A stretch of DNA of 64,000 bases from Rhodanobacter denitrificans (GTDB lineage: Bacteria > Pseudomonadota > Gammaproteobacteria > Xanthomonadales > Rhodanobacteraceae), in contig QFPO01000004.1 of assembly GCA_003241385.1 (NCBI GenBank), forward strand, positions 137,159 to 201,158, written 5' to 3'. Positions within the stretch are counted from its first letter, which is position 1; each line of letters opens with the position of its first letter. Shown piece by piece: positions 27,922-37,075 of the stretch. The notes under the pieces were generated by a model. The model did not search any database, was not told the origin of the DNA, and saw only the letters and a list, made by a program, of their open reading frames with translations. The translations under genes were made by a program, and so were the position numbers.

Positions 27922-28224
27922 GTGCATGGCCAGGTCCGTGCGAGGATGGCGATCCTTCCGCACGGAGCCCTTCGCACGCCCGATTCGCCTCTCGCCCGCC
28001 GCCGCTCGCAGCGCCGCCGTATCCGCTGGACCGCGCTGCTCGCCGGCCTGCTGCCGCTGACCTGCGCGACCGCGAAGGACGCGCGCAGCACGATCGCTCT
28101 GCCCGGCGAGCTCGCATTCCCCGAAGCGATCACGTCGACCGCGGACGGCACGCTCTACGTCAGCAGCCTCGGCAACGGCGGCATCTTCCGCGTGCGGCCC
28201 GGCGAGACGAAGGCGACCGAATGA
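27922..28224 (+). pseudogene. Truncated SMP-30/gluconolactonase-like protein, N-terminal fragment
   Basis: The frame encodes at most 100 residues. After a signal-like segment (WTALLAGLLPLTCATA) it reads IALPGELAFPEAITSTADG and LYVSSLGNGGIFRVRPGE, which is the first blade or two of an SMP-30-type propeller, then stops after ATE. Such proteins normally run to about 300 residues. The DNA after the stop shows no continuation in any frame that I can recognise. The truncation falls at the edge of the low-GC accessory operon. An in-frame ATG at 27946 may be the original start. Confidence 0.6.
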
Positions 28225-28381
28225 TTGCGCCGGACGTCGCGAGTCGAGGTCGATGTTTTCTCAAGAGGCTGGACAATGGCATGGAGGTATGTCTGGAAAT
28301 GTAAGGGAGTTCCGATCACGCTCAGGTGCAGCTGGCGATCGAACTGCCGGCCTATGCGCGTCTCCTTGCGTACCGCACGGC

Positions 28382-29158
28382 TCATCGCTCATCGGCAGGC
28401 CTGAGCGGGTAGAACGCGCGGCATTCGATGCCCAAAGGACCGTCGGCCAGTGTGTGGCCGGAGCAGCAATCGAGACCATCGCGCCCGACGAACGTGCCGG
28501 TGCGGCAGGCACCCGGCAGCAGCTTGCGCCACCTCGTGCCTCTGCTATTGGGGCCGCCGGTCGCGACCTTCTCGTAAGCGCAATTCAGTGAACGTTGCTC
28601 AGCGGGCGTCCGCTCCCGGTTGTATGCGACCTCACCATCGGCGATGCACCTGTCGTACTCGAGGCGATCTTTCGCGTAGCGGTCTTCCGCGTCTCGCATC
28701 TTGTCCTTGCACGCGGAGTCTTCCGGCTCGGCGATGCAGTTGATTCTGCCCTCCAACCCTGCCGCTGCCCGCTTCAACTCGCCACACTTGGCATCCAATG
28801 CAGGTTGAGCCGGGGTCGCCGCGCACACCTCGTCGTAGAACGCAGGTGTGAAATCGAATGTCTTGGGTGCCGGCCCGCCACCGCGATACCGCACCTGCAG
28901 ACATTGTTTTCCGCCACTCTCGATACAGATGCGGCAGACGGACCCCGTCTCGCATTTCGAGAACGGCGCTGCTGGGGTCTCGGGCGCGTGTGCGAACTCG
29001 GTGCCGTTGAGCGTCTTGTGAAAGACGACGTGCGCGTCACAGTCACCCGGACATGACAGCCCGTCGTCGTAAAGTGTCAGGCGAATCGTCTCGGCCTGGA
29101 TGCACTGACACGCGAGCACCGTGCCGAGAATGAGAAGAAGCGTCTTCGGAGTCTTCAT
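28382..29158 (-). CDS. Cys-rich exported protein of unknown function
   Basis: The protein has 258 residues. A signal peptide (LLLILGTVLACQCIQA) is followed by a Cys-rich mature region with pairs such as CPGDC, CETGSVCRIC and CC, probably disulfide-bonded in the periplasm. The centre is charged and helical (KDKMRDAEDRYAKDRLEYDRC). No family is recognised. It is the last gene of a four-gene minus-strand run and starts 56 bp after the M15-like gene. GC content is lower than in the core genes. An upstream extension of the frame to 29383 lacks coding character and overlaps the neighbour. Confidence 0.75.
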   Translation of the reverse strand: MKTPKTLLLILGTVLACQCIQAETIRLTLYDDGLSCPGDCDAHVVFHKTLNGTEFAHAPETPAAPFSKCETGSVCRICIESGGKQCLQVRYRGGGPAPKTFDFTPAFYDEVCAATPAQPALDAKCGELKRAAAGLEGRINCIAEPEDSACKDKMRDAEDRYAKDRLEYDRCIADGEVAYNRERTPAEQRSLNCAYEKVATGGPNSRGTRWRKLLPGACRTGTFVGRDGLDCCSGHTLADGPLGIECRAFYPLRPADER

Positions 29159-29214
29159 GTCTCTGCCCTCTGCTGTGCTGCGGAGCGGCGTCAGATTCGG
29201 AGTTGCCGCCGCCT

Positions 29215-29712
29215 CTACTGCTCGATCTCCAGATGGAACGCAGGGTCGCCGTGGGCCGGCGCGAGGTACTTGGAGAGTCGACCTGCCTGCAGGGCTCGCT
29301 CGAGCGCATTGAGGAATCTGCGCTGGCTGGCGATCGATGAAGGCGCGATGTCGACGACGTTGAGCTTGGACGCGTCGGCACAATGCTTGCTGACCTTGCC
29401 GGGCCCGATCGCGAGGATTCTCTGCTCCATGGCGTCGATGATGGTCTGCCGCCCCGCTCCGGTCGGCTTCAAGCGCTGGTACTCGGCGATCACCTGACGG
29501 CCCGGCGCGGCGTAGAGCTTCAGCTGCTCATCCACGCCCACCTTCTCGAGGTTGTTGTACATCGCACGCGCCTGTGCGGCCGGCGTGCGTACGGTGCTGG
29601 TGATCACGCAGGAAGGCAGCTCTGCGTCGATGAGAATGGCGCGAATGACATCGCGGGAGTGCTCGCTGACGACGCTGGCGTCGGCGCTGGGCAGGAACTT
29701 GAGTGCAGCCAT
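29215..29712 (-). CDS. M15-like (D-Ala-D-Ala carboxypeptidase-fold) peptidase
   Basis: The protein has 165 residues. The motifs SKHCADASKLNVVDI (His110, Asp113 or Asp121) and FHLEI (His160) are the expected zinc ligands of the M15/Hedgehog fold, and STVRTPAAQARAM resembles the family's SxxRT-xxQ segment. Such enzymes cut peptidoglycan cross-links. No signal peptide is present, so the protein is either cytoplasmic or exported by another route, as with phage endolysins and some effectors. AGGAG lies 8 nt before the ATG. Second-to-last gene of the operon. Confidence 0.65.
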   Translation of the reverse strand: MAALKFLPSADASVVSEHSRDVIRAILIDAELPSCVITSTVRTPAAQARAMYNNLEKVGVDEQLKLYAAPGRQVIAEYQRLKPTGAGRQTIIDAMEQRILAIGPGKVSKHCADASKLNVVDIAPSSIASQRRFLNALERALQAGRLSKYLAPAHGDPAFHLEIEQ

Positions 29713-29771
29713 TGCTTGATCTCCTGGAAGAGTCGTTACGGGGCTTCATCACCACGCAGCAGCGACTTGTT

Positions 29772-30125
29772 TCAAACCCGAATCCACAGCACCACGCCAC
29801 CGGACACGAGCGCGGCTGCCACGCATAGCACCACTAGGCAGCCTGATCCGTCCGCTGGCTTCACTTTGGAAGGCCTTCCCGCGGCCGGCTGCGAGGCACG
29901 CGTCGTCAACCAGAGCGCATGACAGGCGTCGCAGAAGAACCTCGACTGGCCACGGCGAGCGACGTCGATGGTGCGCGACGTGTGAAGGGCCTGAGTCCCG
30001 CAGCGTGCACAGCGAAAGACTTTGCTTGCAGGCGAGGCCTCGGCCGACGTTCGGGCCGCCATGCGCCACACGAGCAGCGCCAGGACCAGCAGGACCGCGA
30101 CGACCACGACAGCCTCGCTCTCCAT
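29772..30125 (-). CDS. Small membrane protein with zinc-ribbon loop
   Basis: The protein has 117 residues. Two transmembrane helices (AVVVVAVLLVLALLVW at 5-20; VVLCVAAALVSGGVVLWI near the C-terminus) flank a cytoplasmic or periplasmic loop with two CxxC pairs, C39/C42 (CARC) and C65/C68 (CDAC), a likely zinc ribbon. No function is known. It lies 45 bp after the patatin-like gene and 59 bp before the peptidase gene on the same strand. Confidence 0.7.
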   Translation of the reverse strand: MESEAVVVVAVLLVLALLVWRMAARTSAEASPASKVFRCARCGTQALHTSRTIDVARRGQSRFFCDACHALWLTTRASQPAAGRPSKVKPADGSGCLVVLCVAAALVSGGVVLWIRV

Positions 30126-30170
30126 CCGACCTCTCCGTTCACGCCGTGCGCGGCTGTGCCGATCTGCCCG

Positions 30171-33100
30171 CTAGGGCGCCTTCGTCACCGCAATGGCTTC
30201 TGTGGTGCGCGGCGGTATCCAGATCTCGATCGTGTCGGGTACGCCGTATCCGATTTTCTGGACGCGCACTTCGATCGCGAATGCACTCCGCGCCCGCGCG
30301 ATGCAAGCGTCGCTGGTGCCGGTGTTCGTCACGATCGCCGGGCTCGACCACACGTACGGCGTGCGACCGCCGGTGCGCTGCGCAGTGGTCACGACATTCT
30401 CGATCGGCGTCCTTGAGACGCCGACGGCCTCTTGCAGAGCCATCGCCAGTTGTGTGGCGGGAGTTCTGCTCTCCTCGTCGTAGACGTGTATGAACACGCG
30501 TGCCTTCTCTGCACACGGCGCCGCGGTCGCGATCGGTACCGGCGCCACGGCGGGCTCGGTCACCGCCAGCAGGTTTCTCGAGGTCGAGGCGAGAATGGAA
30601 TAGTGGTCGATCCGACCCGACGTCGAAGCGTTCGTCGCCGGGGGCCACGGTAGCGGAAATGTCGGCGGTGGGACGGGCGGGCTGTCTGGATGAGCGACCA
30701 CCGTCGTGGCGGTCCGAGCCTCGATGAGGCGCGCGTGCTTGTCGGCGAACCAGTAGTCGTAGAACGGCGGCGGCGGTACCGGATCGGCACTGAGACTGCG
30801 ATGTAATGAGAGACAAGCCTGCTTGTCCTGGGCTGAAGTTGCTTCTTCGCAGCGAGCATTGAGTCGATCGCGCAGGGCATCGAAGCGATCGTCGCCACGG
30901 GCATCGGATTCCTTCGCGAATTGCTCGAACTGTTGCTTGTAGAGACTCGCGATCGGCTGCTCACGGACCTTCTGCATGAGTTCTAGCGTGAGCGCCTCGT
31001 AACGCCGTTCGTCGGCGCGGCGTGATTCGCGAAACTGTTCGATACCCTGCCACGCCGCGACCAGGACGCTCAGCGACAGCCCGGCGCCGACCGAGGCGCG
31101 CACCGTCATGCCGACCCGCTCGCGGCGACTGACCGTGTTCTCGGTGCGTACGGCCTGCTTTTCGGCCTCTTGCAGGCTCGAGCCGATCGCGGCCGCACCA
31201 CTGATACCGGCGGCCCGCTTGATCGAATGGGCCGTCAGCCGTTCGCCCATCAGCAAGCCGAGCTGGTGGTAGCTCTCCCACTGTGCCTCGTCGAAGAACT
31301 GATCACCCGTGGTCTGCTGCGGATAGTCGGGATGACGATCTGCGTAGGCGACCATGTCGAAAGGCATCTTGTCCAGGCGCCTGGGCTTGACGACCAGCAG
31401 CACGCCTTCGGTTCCATCGGCGTAGGCGATGCGCCCGATCACCAGCCAACGCGAGCCGGCTTCAGGGCCGATCGTTTCGGGAGTACCGACGACGTCGCTC
31501 AGATTGCCCAGTAGTGACACCTTGCCGGTTTCGACGAACTCGATCGTCGCTCCGTAGTCGATCTTGGCCTTGCGGACCAGCGATTCGAGATCGCCGAACA
31601 GATAGTTCGGATCCGCCCCGCAGTCGGCGGCCACGATCACTCGAACGCGACGCTTGAGCAGCGCGTAGATGCCCGTGTTGTCGAAATGTCCACCGTCGGA
31701 CACGTACCAGACAGGACTGAACAGGCCGGGGAAGCGTGCGATCGATTCGGCCACGATCGCCAGCGGCTTGGGTGCCCAACGCAGCAGACGCGAAGGTCGT
31801 CGTGAGGGCGCGCTCGCTTCCTTCTTTTCTCCGACATCCGATCCACGCTGTCCGGTATCCAACGCCGGCGTCCAGTAGCCCAGACGCACGCCCGACATGA
31901 ACAGCAGCGCCGCCAGGCCCGGCGACGTCCGCGACCCCATGCCGGTACTCGCCGCCGCGCCGGAGATCGCGACCCATTGCGAGACCGTGCCCGTCGGGCC
32001 GATCGCAGCCTCCTCGGGCAGGCGGGTTCCGATCTCCACGCCGAGCCCGCTGACCGCCAGAGCGACACCTTTGCGATCGGCGTTGTAGAGCCCGGTACGG
32101 TCGTCGACCGATTGGTTGATGCAGCAGTTGATCAGATGGATCGGGCCGCCGTGGTCGTGCGGCCGATAGGCGGCGAGGTCGACGTCGTCACCGGCGATCG
32201 CCTCGGTCAGCGGTGCCACACGACTCGTCCAGGCTGGATCGACGGCGCCGAGCGCCGAGGCCGGGAAACGGGAACCCTCCGCGCCGCTGTTGCCGGACGA
32301 CACATATGCCCGTTCGATGCGGGCCCGGTAGAAGTTGTGAAGCGAGGCCAGATTGAGCAGATCGAAACTGCGGCGGGTGGTGACCAGATAGACCGCACAA
32401 GCGACCAGTACCACAGTGAACGTCGTGACCGGCCAGATCGCGACGAGTCCCGACCAGGTCAGCTGCCAGTATGTCTCACGTTCGGTGGCCGGGAACAGCA
32501 CCGCGTTCAGCACCGTCGTCCACACCACCGCGAGCAGGACACTGAGCGCGATACCCACGACGTTGAGCAGCTTTTCGAGGTTCAGGCTGCGTCCCTTGGT
32601 GGTCGCCATCCAGCGCTGCAGTTCGGGCACCAGTACCCGCGCTGCCGCGACCAGGATCAGCACCGTCGCGCTGATCTTGTACTGCAGTCCGGTCAGATCG
32701 TCTCCCCAGTACAGGCGAGTGAGTTGCCAGGTACACCAATCCAGCAGCAGCAGTCCGATGCCGATGGCGATCGCCCACAGGCAGTAGGACAGTCGCTTGG
32801 TTCGCATCAGGCGCTGAGCACCGGCCGAACGCCCCTTGATGCGCTGAGCGACCGAGGAGAACCAGGCGGTCACCGGCCCTGTGGCAAGAATCGCCAGGAT
32901 GCCGTAGAGCGCCATGTTCGCTCCCGACGCCTGCCGCGCCGTCTGCAATGCGACCCAGAACAGCGATGACCCGATCACCGCAGCCAGGGTGATCAACGCG
33001 GTACTGGTCCTCGACGGGTCATCGCGCGTGTACCAGTACGCGCACACCTGATGGACGCAGCCCCATACCGGCAGGACCAGCAGCCAACCCCAGACGCTGG

Positions 33101-33665
33101 GCATCACGCTGACCAGATCGTAGTTCCACCAGGTGTCGTCACGAAGCGGCGGAAACAGCGCGACCAGCACGTGCGGCAACAGAACGAGCAGAGCGGCTGC
33201 GAGGATCAGCACCGCGATCTCCAGGTGAGTGGAGACGATGCCGCGCAGGATCGACGCCGTGGCATAGCCCAGATCCTTTGCGCCTGCCGGTGTCAGATAG
33301 CGGCCATTGTTTCGCAGCCACCACAACCACATCGAATCGTCCCTGGCGACGCCGGCCTCGACTTCGGCCGCGGTAGTCTTCTCACAGTACAGGCGCCCCA
33401 GACTCGATCCGAGATATCCGCCACCCGATACCGTGGACAGATAGTCGAACCGCTTGAGCAATCCGTTCTTGGCCAAGCCCCGTACCAGCCCCAGGCAGAA
33501 CGTGGCGCTGCGTATGCCACCGCCGGACAATGCGAGCCCCCAGGTGTCGCCGGCCACGGCGATTCCGGCGTGCTTGCGGCGCGCGTGCACCGTTCCGTCG
33601 ACCTCCGAACGGACCTCTTCGGAGACCTTCAGGCTCGCCACTCGCGGATCGTATTGCGCGTCCAT
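30171..33665 (-). CDS. Large membrane-embedded patatin-like phospholipase
   Basis: The protein has 1164 residues. The N-terminal patatin half has the glycine loop SGGGIRSATF at 47-56 and the nucleophile region YLSTVSGGGYLGS with Ser80. About eight transmembrane helices follow between 125 and 430. The second catalytic half then resumes with VSDGGHFDNTGIYALL near 656, giving the Asp of the Ser-Asp dyad. A further helix near 855-875 anchors a C-terminal region of about 290 residues. The membrane segments are inserted inside the patatin fold. It heads a four-gene operon of lower GC. Lipid substrate unknown. Confidence 0.85.
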   Translation of the reverse strand: MDAQYDPRVASLKVSEEVRSEVDGTVHARRKHAGIAVAGDTWGLALSGGGIRSATFCLGLVRGLAKNGLLKRFDYLSTVSGGGYLGSSLGRLYCEKTTAAEVEAGVARDDSMWLWWLRNNGRYLTPAGAKDLGYATASILRGIVSTHLEIAVLILAAALLVLLPHVLVALFPPLRDDTWWNYDLVSVMPSVWGWLLVLPVWGCVHQVCAYWYTRDDPSRTSTALITLAAVIGSSLFWVALQTARQASGANMALYGILAILATGPVTAWFSSVAQRIKGRSAGAQRLMRTKRLSYCLWAIAIGIGLLLLDWCTWQLTRLYWGDDLTGLQYKISATVLILVAAARVLVPELQRWMATTKGRSLNLEKLLNVVGIALSVLLAVVWTTVLNAVLFPATERETYWQLTWSGLVAIWPVTTFTVVLVACAVYLVTTRRSFDLLNLASLHNFYRARIERAYVSSGNSGAEGSRFPASALGAVDPAWTSRVAPLTEAIAGDDVDLAAYRPHDHGGPIHLINCCINQSVDDRTGLYNADRKGVALAVSGLGVEIGTRLPEEAAIGPTGTVSQWVAISGAAASTGMGSRTSPGLAALLFMSGVRLGYWTPALDTGQRGSDVGEKKEASAPSRRPSRLLRWAPKPLAIVAESIARFPGLFSPVWYVSDGGHFDNTGIYALLKRRVRVIVAADCGADPNYLFGDLESLVRKAKIDYGATIEFVETGKVSLLGNLSDVVGTPETIGPEAGSRWLVIGRIAYADGTEGVLLVVKPRRLDKMPFDMVAYADRHPDYPQQTTGDQFFDEAQWESYHQLGLLMGERLTAHSIKRAAGISGAAAIGSSLQEAEKQAVRTENTVSRRERVGMTVRASVGAGLSLSVLVAAWQGIEQFRESRRADERRYEALTLELMQKVREQPIASLYKQQFEQFAKESDARGDDRFDALRDRLNARCEEATSAQDKQACLSLHRSLSADPVPPPPFYDYWFADKHARLIEARTATTVVAHPDSPPVPPPTFPLPWPPATNASTSGRIDHYSILASTSRNLLAVTEPAVAPVPIATAAPCAEKARVFIHVYDEESRTPATQLAMALQEAVGVSRTPIENVVTTAQRTGGRTPYVWSSPAIVTNTGTSDACIARARSAFAIEVRVQKIGYGVPDTIEIWIPPRTTEAIAVTKAP

Positions 33666-34231
33666 GCCGCTACTCCGTCAGATGATGAGGATCACCACTC
33701 GCTTCTGTGCAGGCTACGCGGTCTCGATCGAACCAAAGGAACGCCGGATCCAGTGCGCGAGACCGTCGTCGAGACGTTGAACGCCTCGCCCCGGAACGCT
33801 CGGCTGGCCGTCTCTTCGATGGAATGCGACGGGCGAACCGGTCCGCATCGGCACGTGCGTCGGCTGTCGTGCCAGCGATGCCCGCGGACGCGGAACGATG
33901 CGATGCTCGTCGGGAATTCTCACGGCCTGGACGGCGCGCGAACGAACGCACGCCCGGCCGCGGCGACTGATCAACCGATGCCGGATGTGCGGCTGGCCGC
34001 CGCGAAACGCGGTCGGCTGCTTTCCCTGCTGCCATTCCATGACCGTTCCCCTGCTCGTGCGCCCTGTCGTTGACTTGGGGGCACGAGATGACGCTAGCAG
34101 AGATCGTGCGATGAAAGAAGTGCCCTGCCGTTCCCTACCTGGAGGACGCATAGGACGCGATTTCCGAGGTGTCGCGTCAATTCAATGCCTGGCCGTTCGG
34201 TCGGCTGGTTGCGGGGACCCGCCTGGCCCGG
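33666..34231. other. Intergenic stretch upstream of the patatin operon
   Basis: 566 bp without a convincing gene. It should hold the promoter of the minus-strand operon. One minus-strand frame, 33714-34040 (108 residues, Arg-rich, opening MEWQQGKQP), has AGGGG 8 nt before its ATG and could be a small gene directly upstream of the patatin gene. Its composition looks like non-coding translation, so I do not call it. No repeats, tRNA or terminator are apparent. Confidence 0.4.
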
Positions 34232-34603
34232 TTACCGATGCTGATCGACCAGCACCGGATTGCCGTCGGGATCGATCGCGATGAAGCTGGCCGGGCCGGT
34301 CGTGGTCTCGTCGGCCTCCTGCTGCAGGACGATACCCTGGGCTCTCAGGCGGCGCTGAATGTCGCGCACGTCGGTGAAGCTCGGCAGCGGCTGCGCGTCG
34401 GCGTCCCAGCCCGGATTGAAGGTCAGGATGTTCTTGTCGAACATGCCCTGGAACAGGCCGATGATGTGATCGCCGTTCTTGAGGATCAGCCAGTTCTGCT
34501 CGGCATTGCCGCCGAACACGCGAAAGCCGAAGGCTTCGTAGAAACGCCGCGAGGCGTCCAGATCCTTCACCGCCAGGCTGATCGAGAATGCGCCGAGGTC
34601 CAT
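34232..34603 (-). CDS. VOC (glyoxalase/bleomycin-resistance fold) family protein
   Basis: The protein has 123 residues with the paired beta-alpha-beta-beta-beta modules of the vicinal oxygen chelate fold: SISLAVKDLDASRRFYEAFGFRVF, then FIAIDPDGNPVLVDQH. The usual C-terminal metal Glu is replaced by the VLVDQ end, so metal binding is uncertain. AGGAG lies 7 nt before the ATG at MDLGAFSIS. The substrate cannot be predicted. Confidence 0.9.
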   Translation of the reverse strand: MDLGAFSISLAVKDLDASRRFYEAFGFRVFGGNAEQNWLILKNGDHIIGLFQGMFDKNILTFNPGWDADAQPLPSFTDVRDIQRRLRAQGIVLQQEADETTTGPASFIAIDPDGNPVLVDQHR

Positions 34604-34734
34604 GGATGACTCCTGGTTTCGTGGGGGGCGACCGCGACGGCGATCGTACCGCTTCGCCGGCAAAGCGCGGCAGCATCACCGGCGGGCCCGACCGTCGCAT
34701 GCGCCGGCGGCGTTCCGGCTGCTGCGGTACGCGC

Positions 34735-34995
34735 TCAGACGCGCCCGCGTGCGACCGCAGCGCGGTAACGCCGTTCCCACCACCACCAGCTCAGCAGCCC
34801 GAAGGCGACGCCGCCGATCGTCCACAGCACCGCGGAGATCGCGACGAAGGCGGTCGCCAGCTTGTCGCGATGCACGAAGAACGTCATCACGACGAACAGC
34901 GGCAAGCCGTACATCAGCACACCGTGGACCAGCACGTAGCGCAACAAGCCCTTCTGCCGCACCGACTTCCAGTGTTCGAGATTCTTCGGATGCAT
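34735..34995 (-). CDS. Small two-helix membrane protein
   Basis: The protein has 86 residues. Two transmembrane helices (VLVHGVLMYGLPLFVVMTFFV; FVAISAVLWTIGGVAFGLLSW) and a Trp-rich end (WWWWERRYRAA) are visible. The N-terminus HPKNLEHWKSVRQKG is cytoplasmic-looking. No function known. It is 41 bp downstream of the P-loop gene on the same strand. Confidence 0.8.
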   Translation of the reverse strand: MHPKNLEHWKSVRQKGLLRYVLVHGVLMYGLPLFVVMTFFVHRDKLATAFVAISAVLWTIGGVAFGLLSWWWWERRYRAAVARGRV

Positions 34996-35036
34996 TGCGA
35001 GGCTCGCGGGGGGCGGGAACGCGTGAGCGGATCGTC

Positions 35037-35666
35037 TCAGCCGACTGCGGCCACGGGCAGTGCTGCGACCAGGGCGTCGAAGCGATCGAGCGCGTAGCGT
35101 AGCGGATCGGGTGCGGCGGCGGAGTCGGCCTCGAGCTCGCCGGCGTCGGGCCAGTCGAACTGCACGCGCCCGGGCAGCACGCGGGCGAGCGTCTCGTACC
35201 AGGCCATCAGCGGTGCCTGCAGGCGCAGATGTAGGTCGAAATTTCGGCGCGTCCGGGTCGGGTCGCCGTCACGCTGACGGCGCGCCTGATCGGTGTCGAT
35301 CGCGCGCACGTAATAGCGATCGGCGAAACCGAGCCGCCGCGCTGCGATCTGCTCGCGCGCGGCCGCACATTCGGCGCGCCACTGCGCTTCGGTCGCGGCA
35401 CCGATCCGCCACAGCGACCAGACGTAGTGCAGCTTCAGCGGATCGGTATCGCAGACCGCGTAGCCGCTCGTGCGCTCGAGCGCGAGCGCCGCCTGCCAGC
35501 GCCGCGCATTCGCCGCGGCCCAGAAGCGCGCGGCCGCGTGCGGATCGGCGTCGCGATCCGGCGCGCCCGCGATCGGTCCGGTTTCCGGCACGCAGCGATC
35601 GGCGGCATGACGCCGGCACCAGGCGGTCTTGCCGGCGGCGCTGATGCCTTCGATCACGACGATCAT
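35037..35666 (-). CDS. P-loop nucleoside-kinase-like ATP-binding protein
   Basis: The protein has 209 residues. The Walker A motif GISAAGKTAW sits at residues 7-16, directly at the N-terminus, as in small nucleoside or shikimate-type kinases. An Arg-rich lid (RRQRDGDPTRTRRNFDLH) follows in the second half. The substrate is not recognisable. The start is well supported because MIVVIEGIS is the usual beginning of such proteins. It appears to be cotranscribed with the two-helix membrane protein. Confidence 0.75.
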   Translation of the reverse strand: MIVVIEGISAAGKTAWCRRHAADRCVPETGPIAGAPDRDADPHAAARFWAAANARRWQAALALERTSGYAVCDTDPLKLHYVWSLWRIGAATEAQWRAECAAAREQIAARRLGFADRYYVRAIDTDQARRQRDGDPTRTRRNFDLHLRLQAPLMAWYETLARVLPGRVQFDWPDAGELEADSAAAPDPLRYALDRFDALVAALPVAAVG

Positions 35667-35754
35667 CGCGAGCTGCGACGCGTGCGCCCGAATGCGGCCC
35701 GATCGCGCGGGCGCGTCGTGGCGCGCGGGCCGATCCGCATCGCGCCGGCCGTCG

Positions 35755-36846
35755 TCAGTACCACTCCAGCAGCGACAGGCCCACGCCGAAGTACCAGGCG
35801 CGGTGGTTGTAGTCGATCAGGCTCTCGCCGTAGCCGTGGAACAGCTGCACGTGGCCGCGCAGCTCGTCCTTGATCGGGAACGCCCAGTCGAGCTGGGCCG
35901 CGCCGTGCCAGTCGCCGCGGAACGAGTTGCGCACGAGCAGCGACAGCTGATGACGGTTGGTCACGCGGATCAGCTGGACCTCGCCGCGGCCGATGTAGTC
36001 GCTGATGTCCGGATTGTCGTCGTCGCGGCGGCTTTCGGGAATGCGATACCAGGGGCGCAGGTTCAAGGTCCAACCGTCGCGCTCGAAGCCGACGTTGCCG
36101 ACGAGGCGGTTCCAGCTGCGCGAGTACGGATCGCCGCGGCCATTGGACTGATGCACGACGCCGACGCCGAGCAGACGGCCCTTGAAGCCGAACACGTCGT
36201 AGTCGGTGCGGAAGATCAGATTGAGGTCGGGCTCGTAGTTGGTCTCGCGGAACGGCCGCGAGGTGGCGCTGTTGAACACCTGCCAGTGCGAGACCTGCGT
36301 ATAGCCGGTCCACAGGTCGCCGTTGTCGCCGAAGATGTTCTCCCAGAGCTTGGCCTTGAAGCTCAGCTGGAACTTGAGCTCGGAACGATCGATGTCGATC
36401 GCGTCGGTGACCTGGTTGTCCGGCGAGGGCGAGCTCGGCCTGCGATTGAGGCTGGTCGCGTAGAACGCGGGCAGCACGTACACCGGCCGATATGCGCGCA
36501 GGTGGAACGTGCCGAGCTTTGAATCGGGATCGAGCTCCCAGCGCGAGTCGAGCAGCGAGACCTTCGGCTTGGGCTGATGGCCGCTGTCGTGACGAAACAC
36601 CGGATCGGACGATGCCTTCGCCGACGGCGCGGTGTCCAGCGTCTCCGGCGGCGCGTCGGCGATCACGCCGGGCGGCAGCTCCTTGCGGCCGGCCGCGACG
36701 TCGTAGCAGGCCAGACGCGTGCTGGCATCGGCGATGCCGACGCACTGCGAGAAGTCGACCTCGGCGGCGATCCCGGACCCTGAGGCGCACGCGATCACGC
36801 CGGATGCGACGTAGGAAACGCGGCGAAACGCAGCTGTGGACGGCAT
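35755..36846 (-). CDS. pldA: Outer-membrane phospholipase A
   Basis: The protein has 363 residues. After a signal sequence (VASGVIACASGSGIAA) and a linker of about 90 residues, the beta-barrel carries the OMPLA active site HQSNGRGDPYSRSWNR, with His232, Ser234 and Asn246. The spacing matches E. coli His142/Ser144/Asn156. The final residue is aromatic (LLEWY), as expected for outer-membrane insertion. It hydrolyses phospholipids in the outer leaflet when the barrel dimerises. Start at MPSTAAFRR with GGAG 8 nt upstream. Confidence 0.95.
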   Translation of the reverse strand: MPSTAAFRRVSYVASGVIACASGSGIAAEVDFSQCVGIADASTRLACYDVAAGRKELPPGVIADAPPETLDTAPSAKASSDPVFRHDSGHQPKPKVSLLDSRWELDPDSKLGTFHLRAYRPVYVLPAFYATSLNRRPSSPSPDNQVTDAIDIDRSELKFQLSFKAKLWENIFGDNGDLWTGYTQVSHWQVFNSATSRPFRETNYEPDLNLIFRTDYDVFGFKGRLLGVGVVHQSNGRGDPYSRSWNRLVGNVGFERDGWTLNLRPWYRIPESRRDDDNPDISDYIGRGEVQLIRVTNRHQLSLLVRNSFRGDWHGAAQLDWAFPIKDELRGHVQLFHGYGESLIDYNHRAWYFGVGLSLLEWY

Positions 36847-37075
36847 CGACGAACTCCGATTGCGCTTGCAGGCCGGTGCGTGGGCTGCATAATGCGACGC
36901 TATCGACTTCCCCCCGGCAGGGCAAGGGCGCCGACGCAGGCCATGGCCGTGCGCGCGCCGCACCGGGTGAGCACCCTGAAGGCGACGACTCGAGGCACGC
37001 GTCCGACGCGATGCCGTTCCCAGGACCGGCCGGCGCTCGCGCGGCCCCCGAACCCCGCAGCGGAGGACACCCGCC

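Noticed and set aside
33714..34040. Possible 108-residue gene upstream of the patatin gene, with AGGGG before its ATG
   Set aside because: Arg/His/Pro-rich composition like non-coding translation and no recognisable feature; a homologue search would be needed to revive it.
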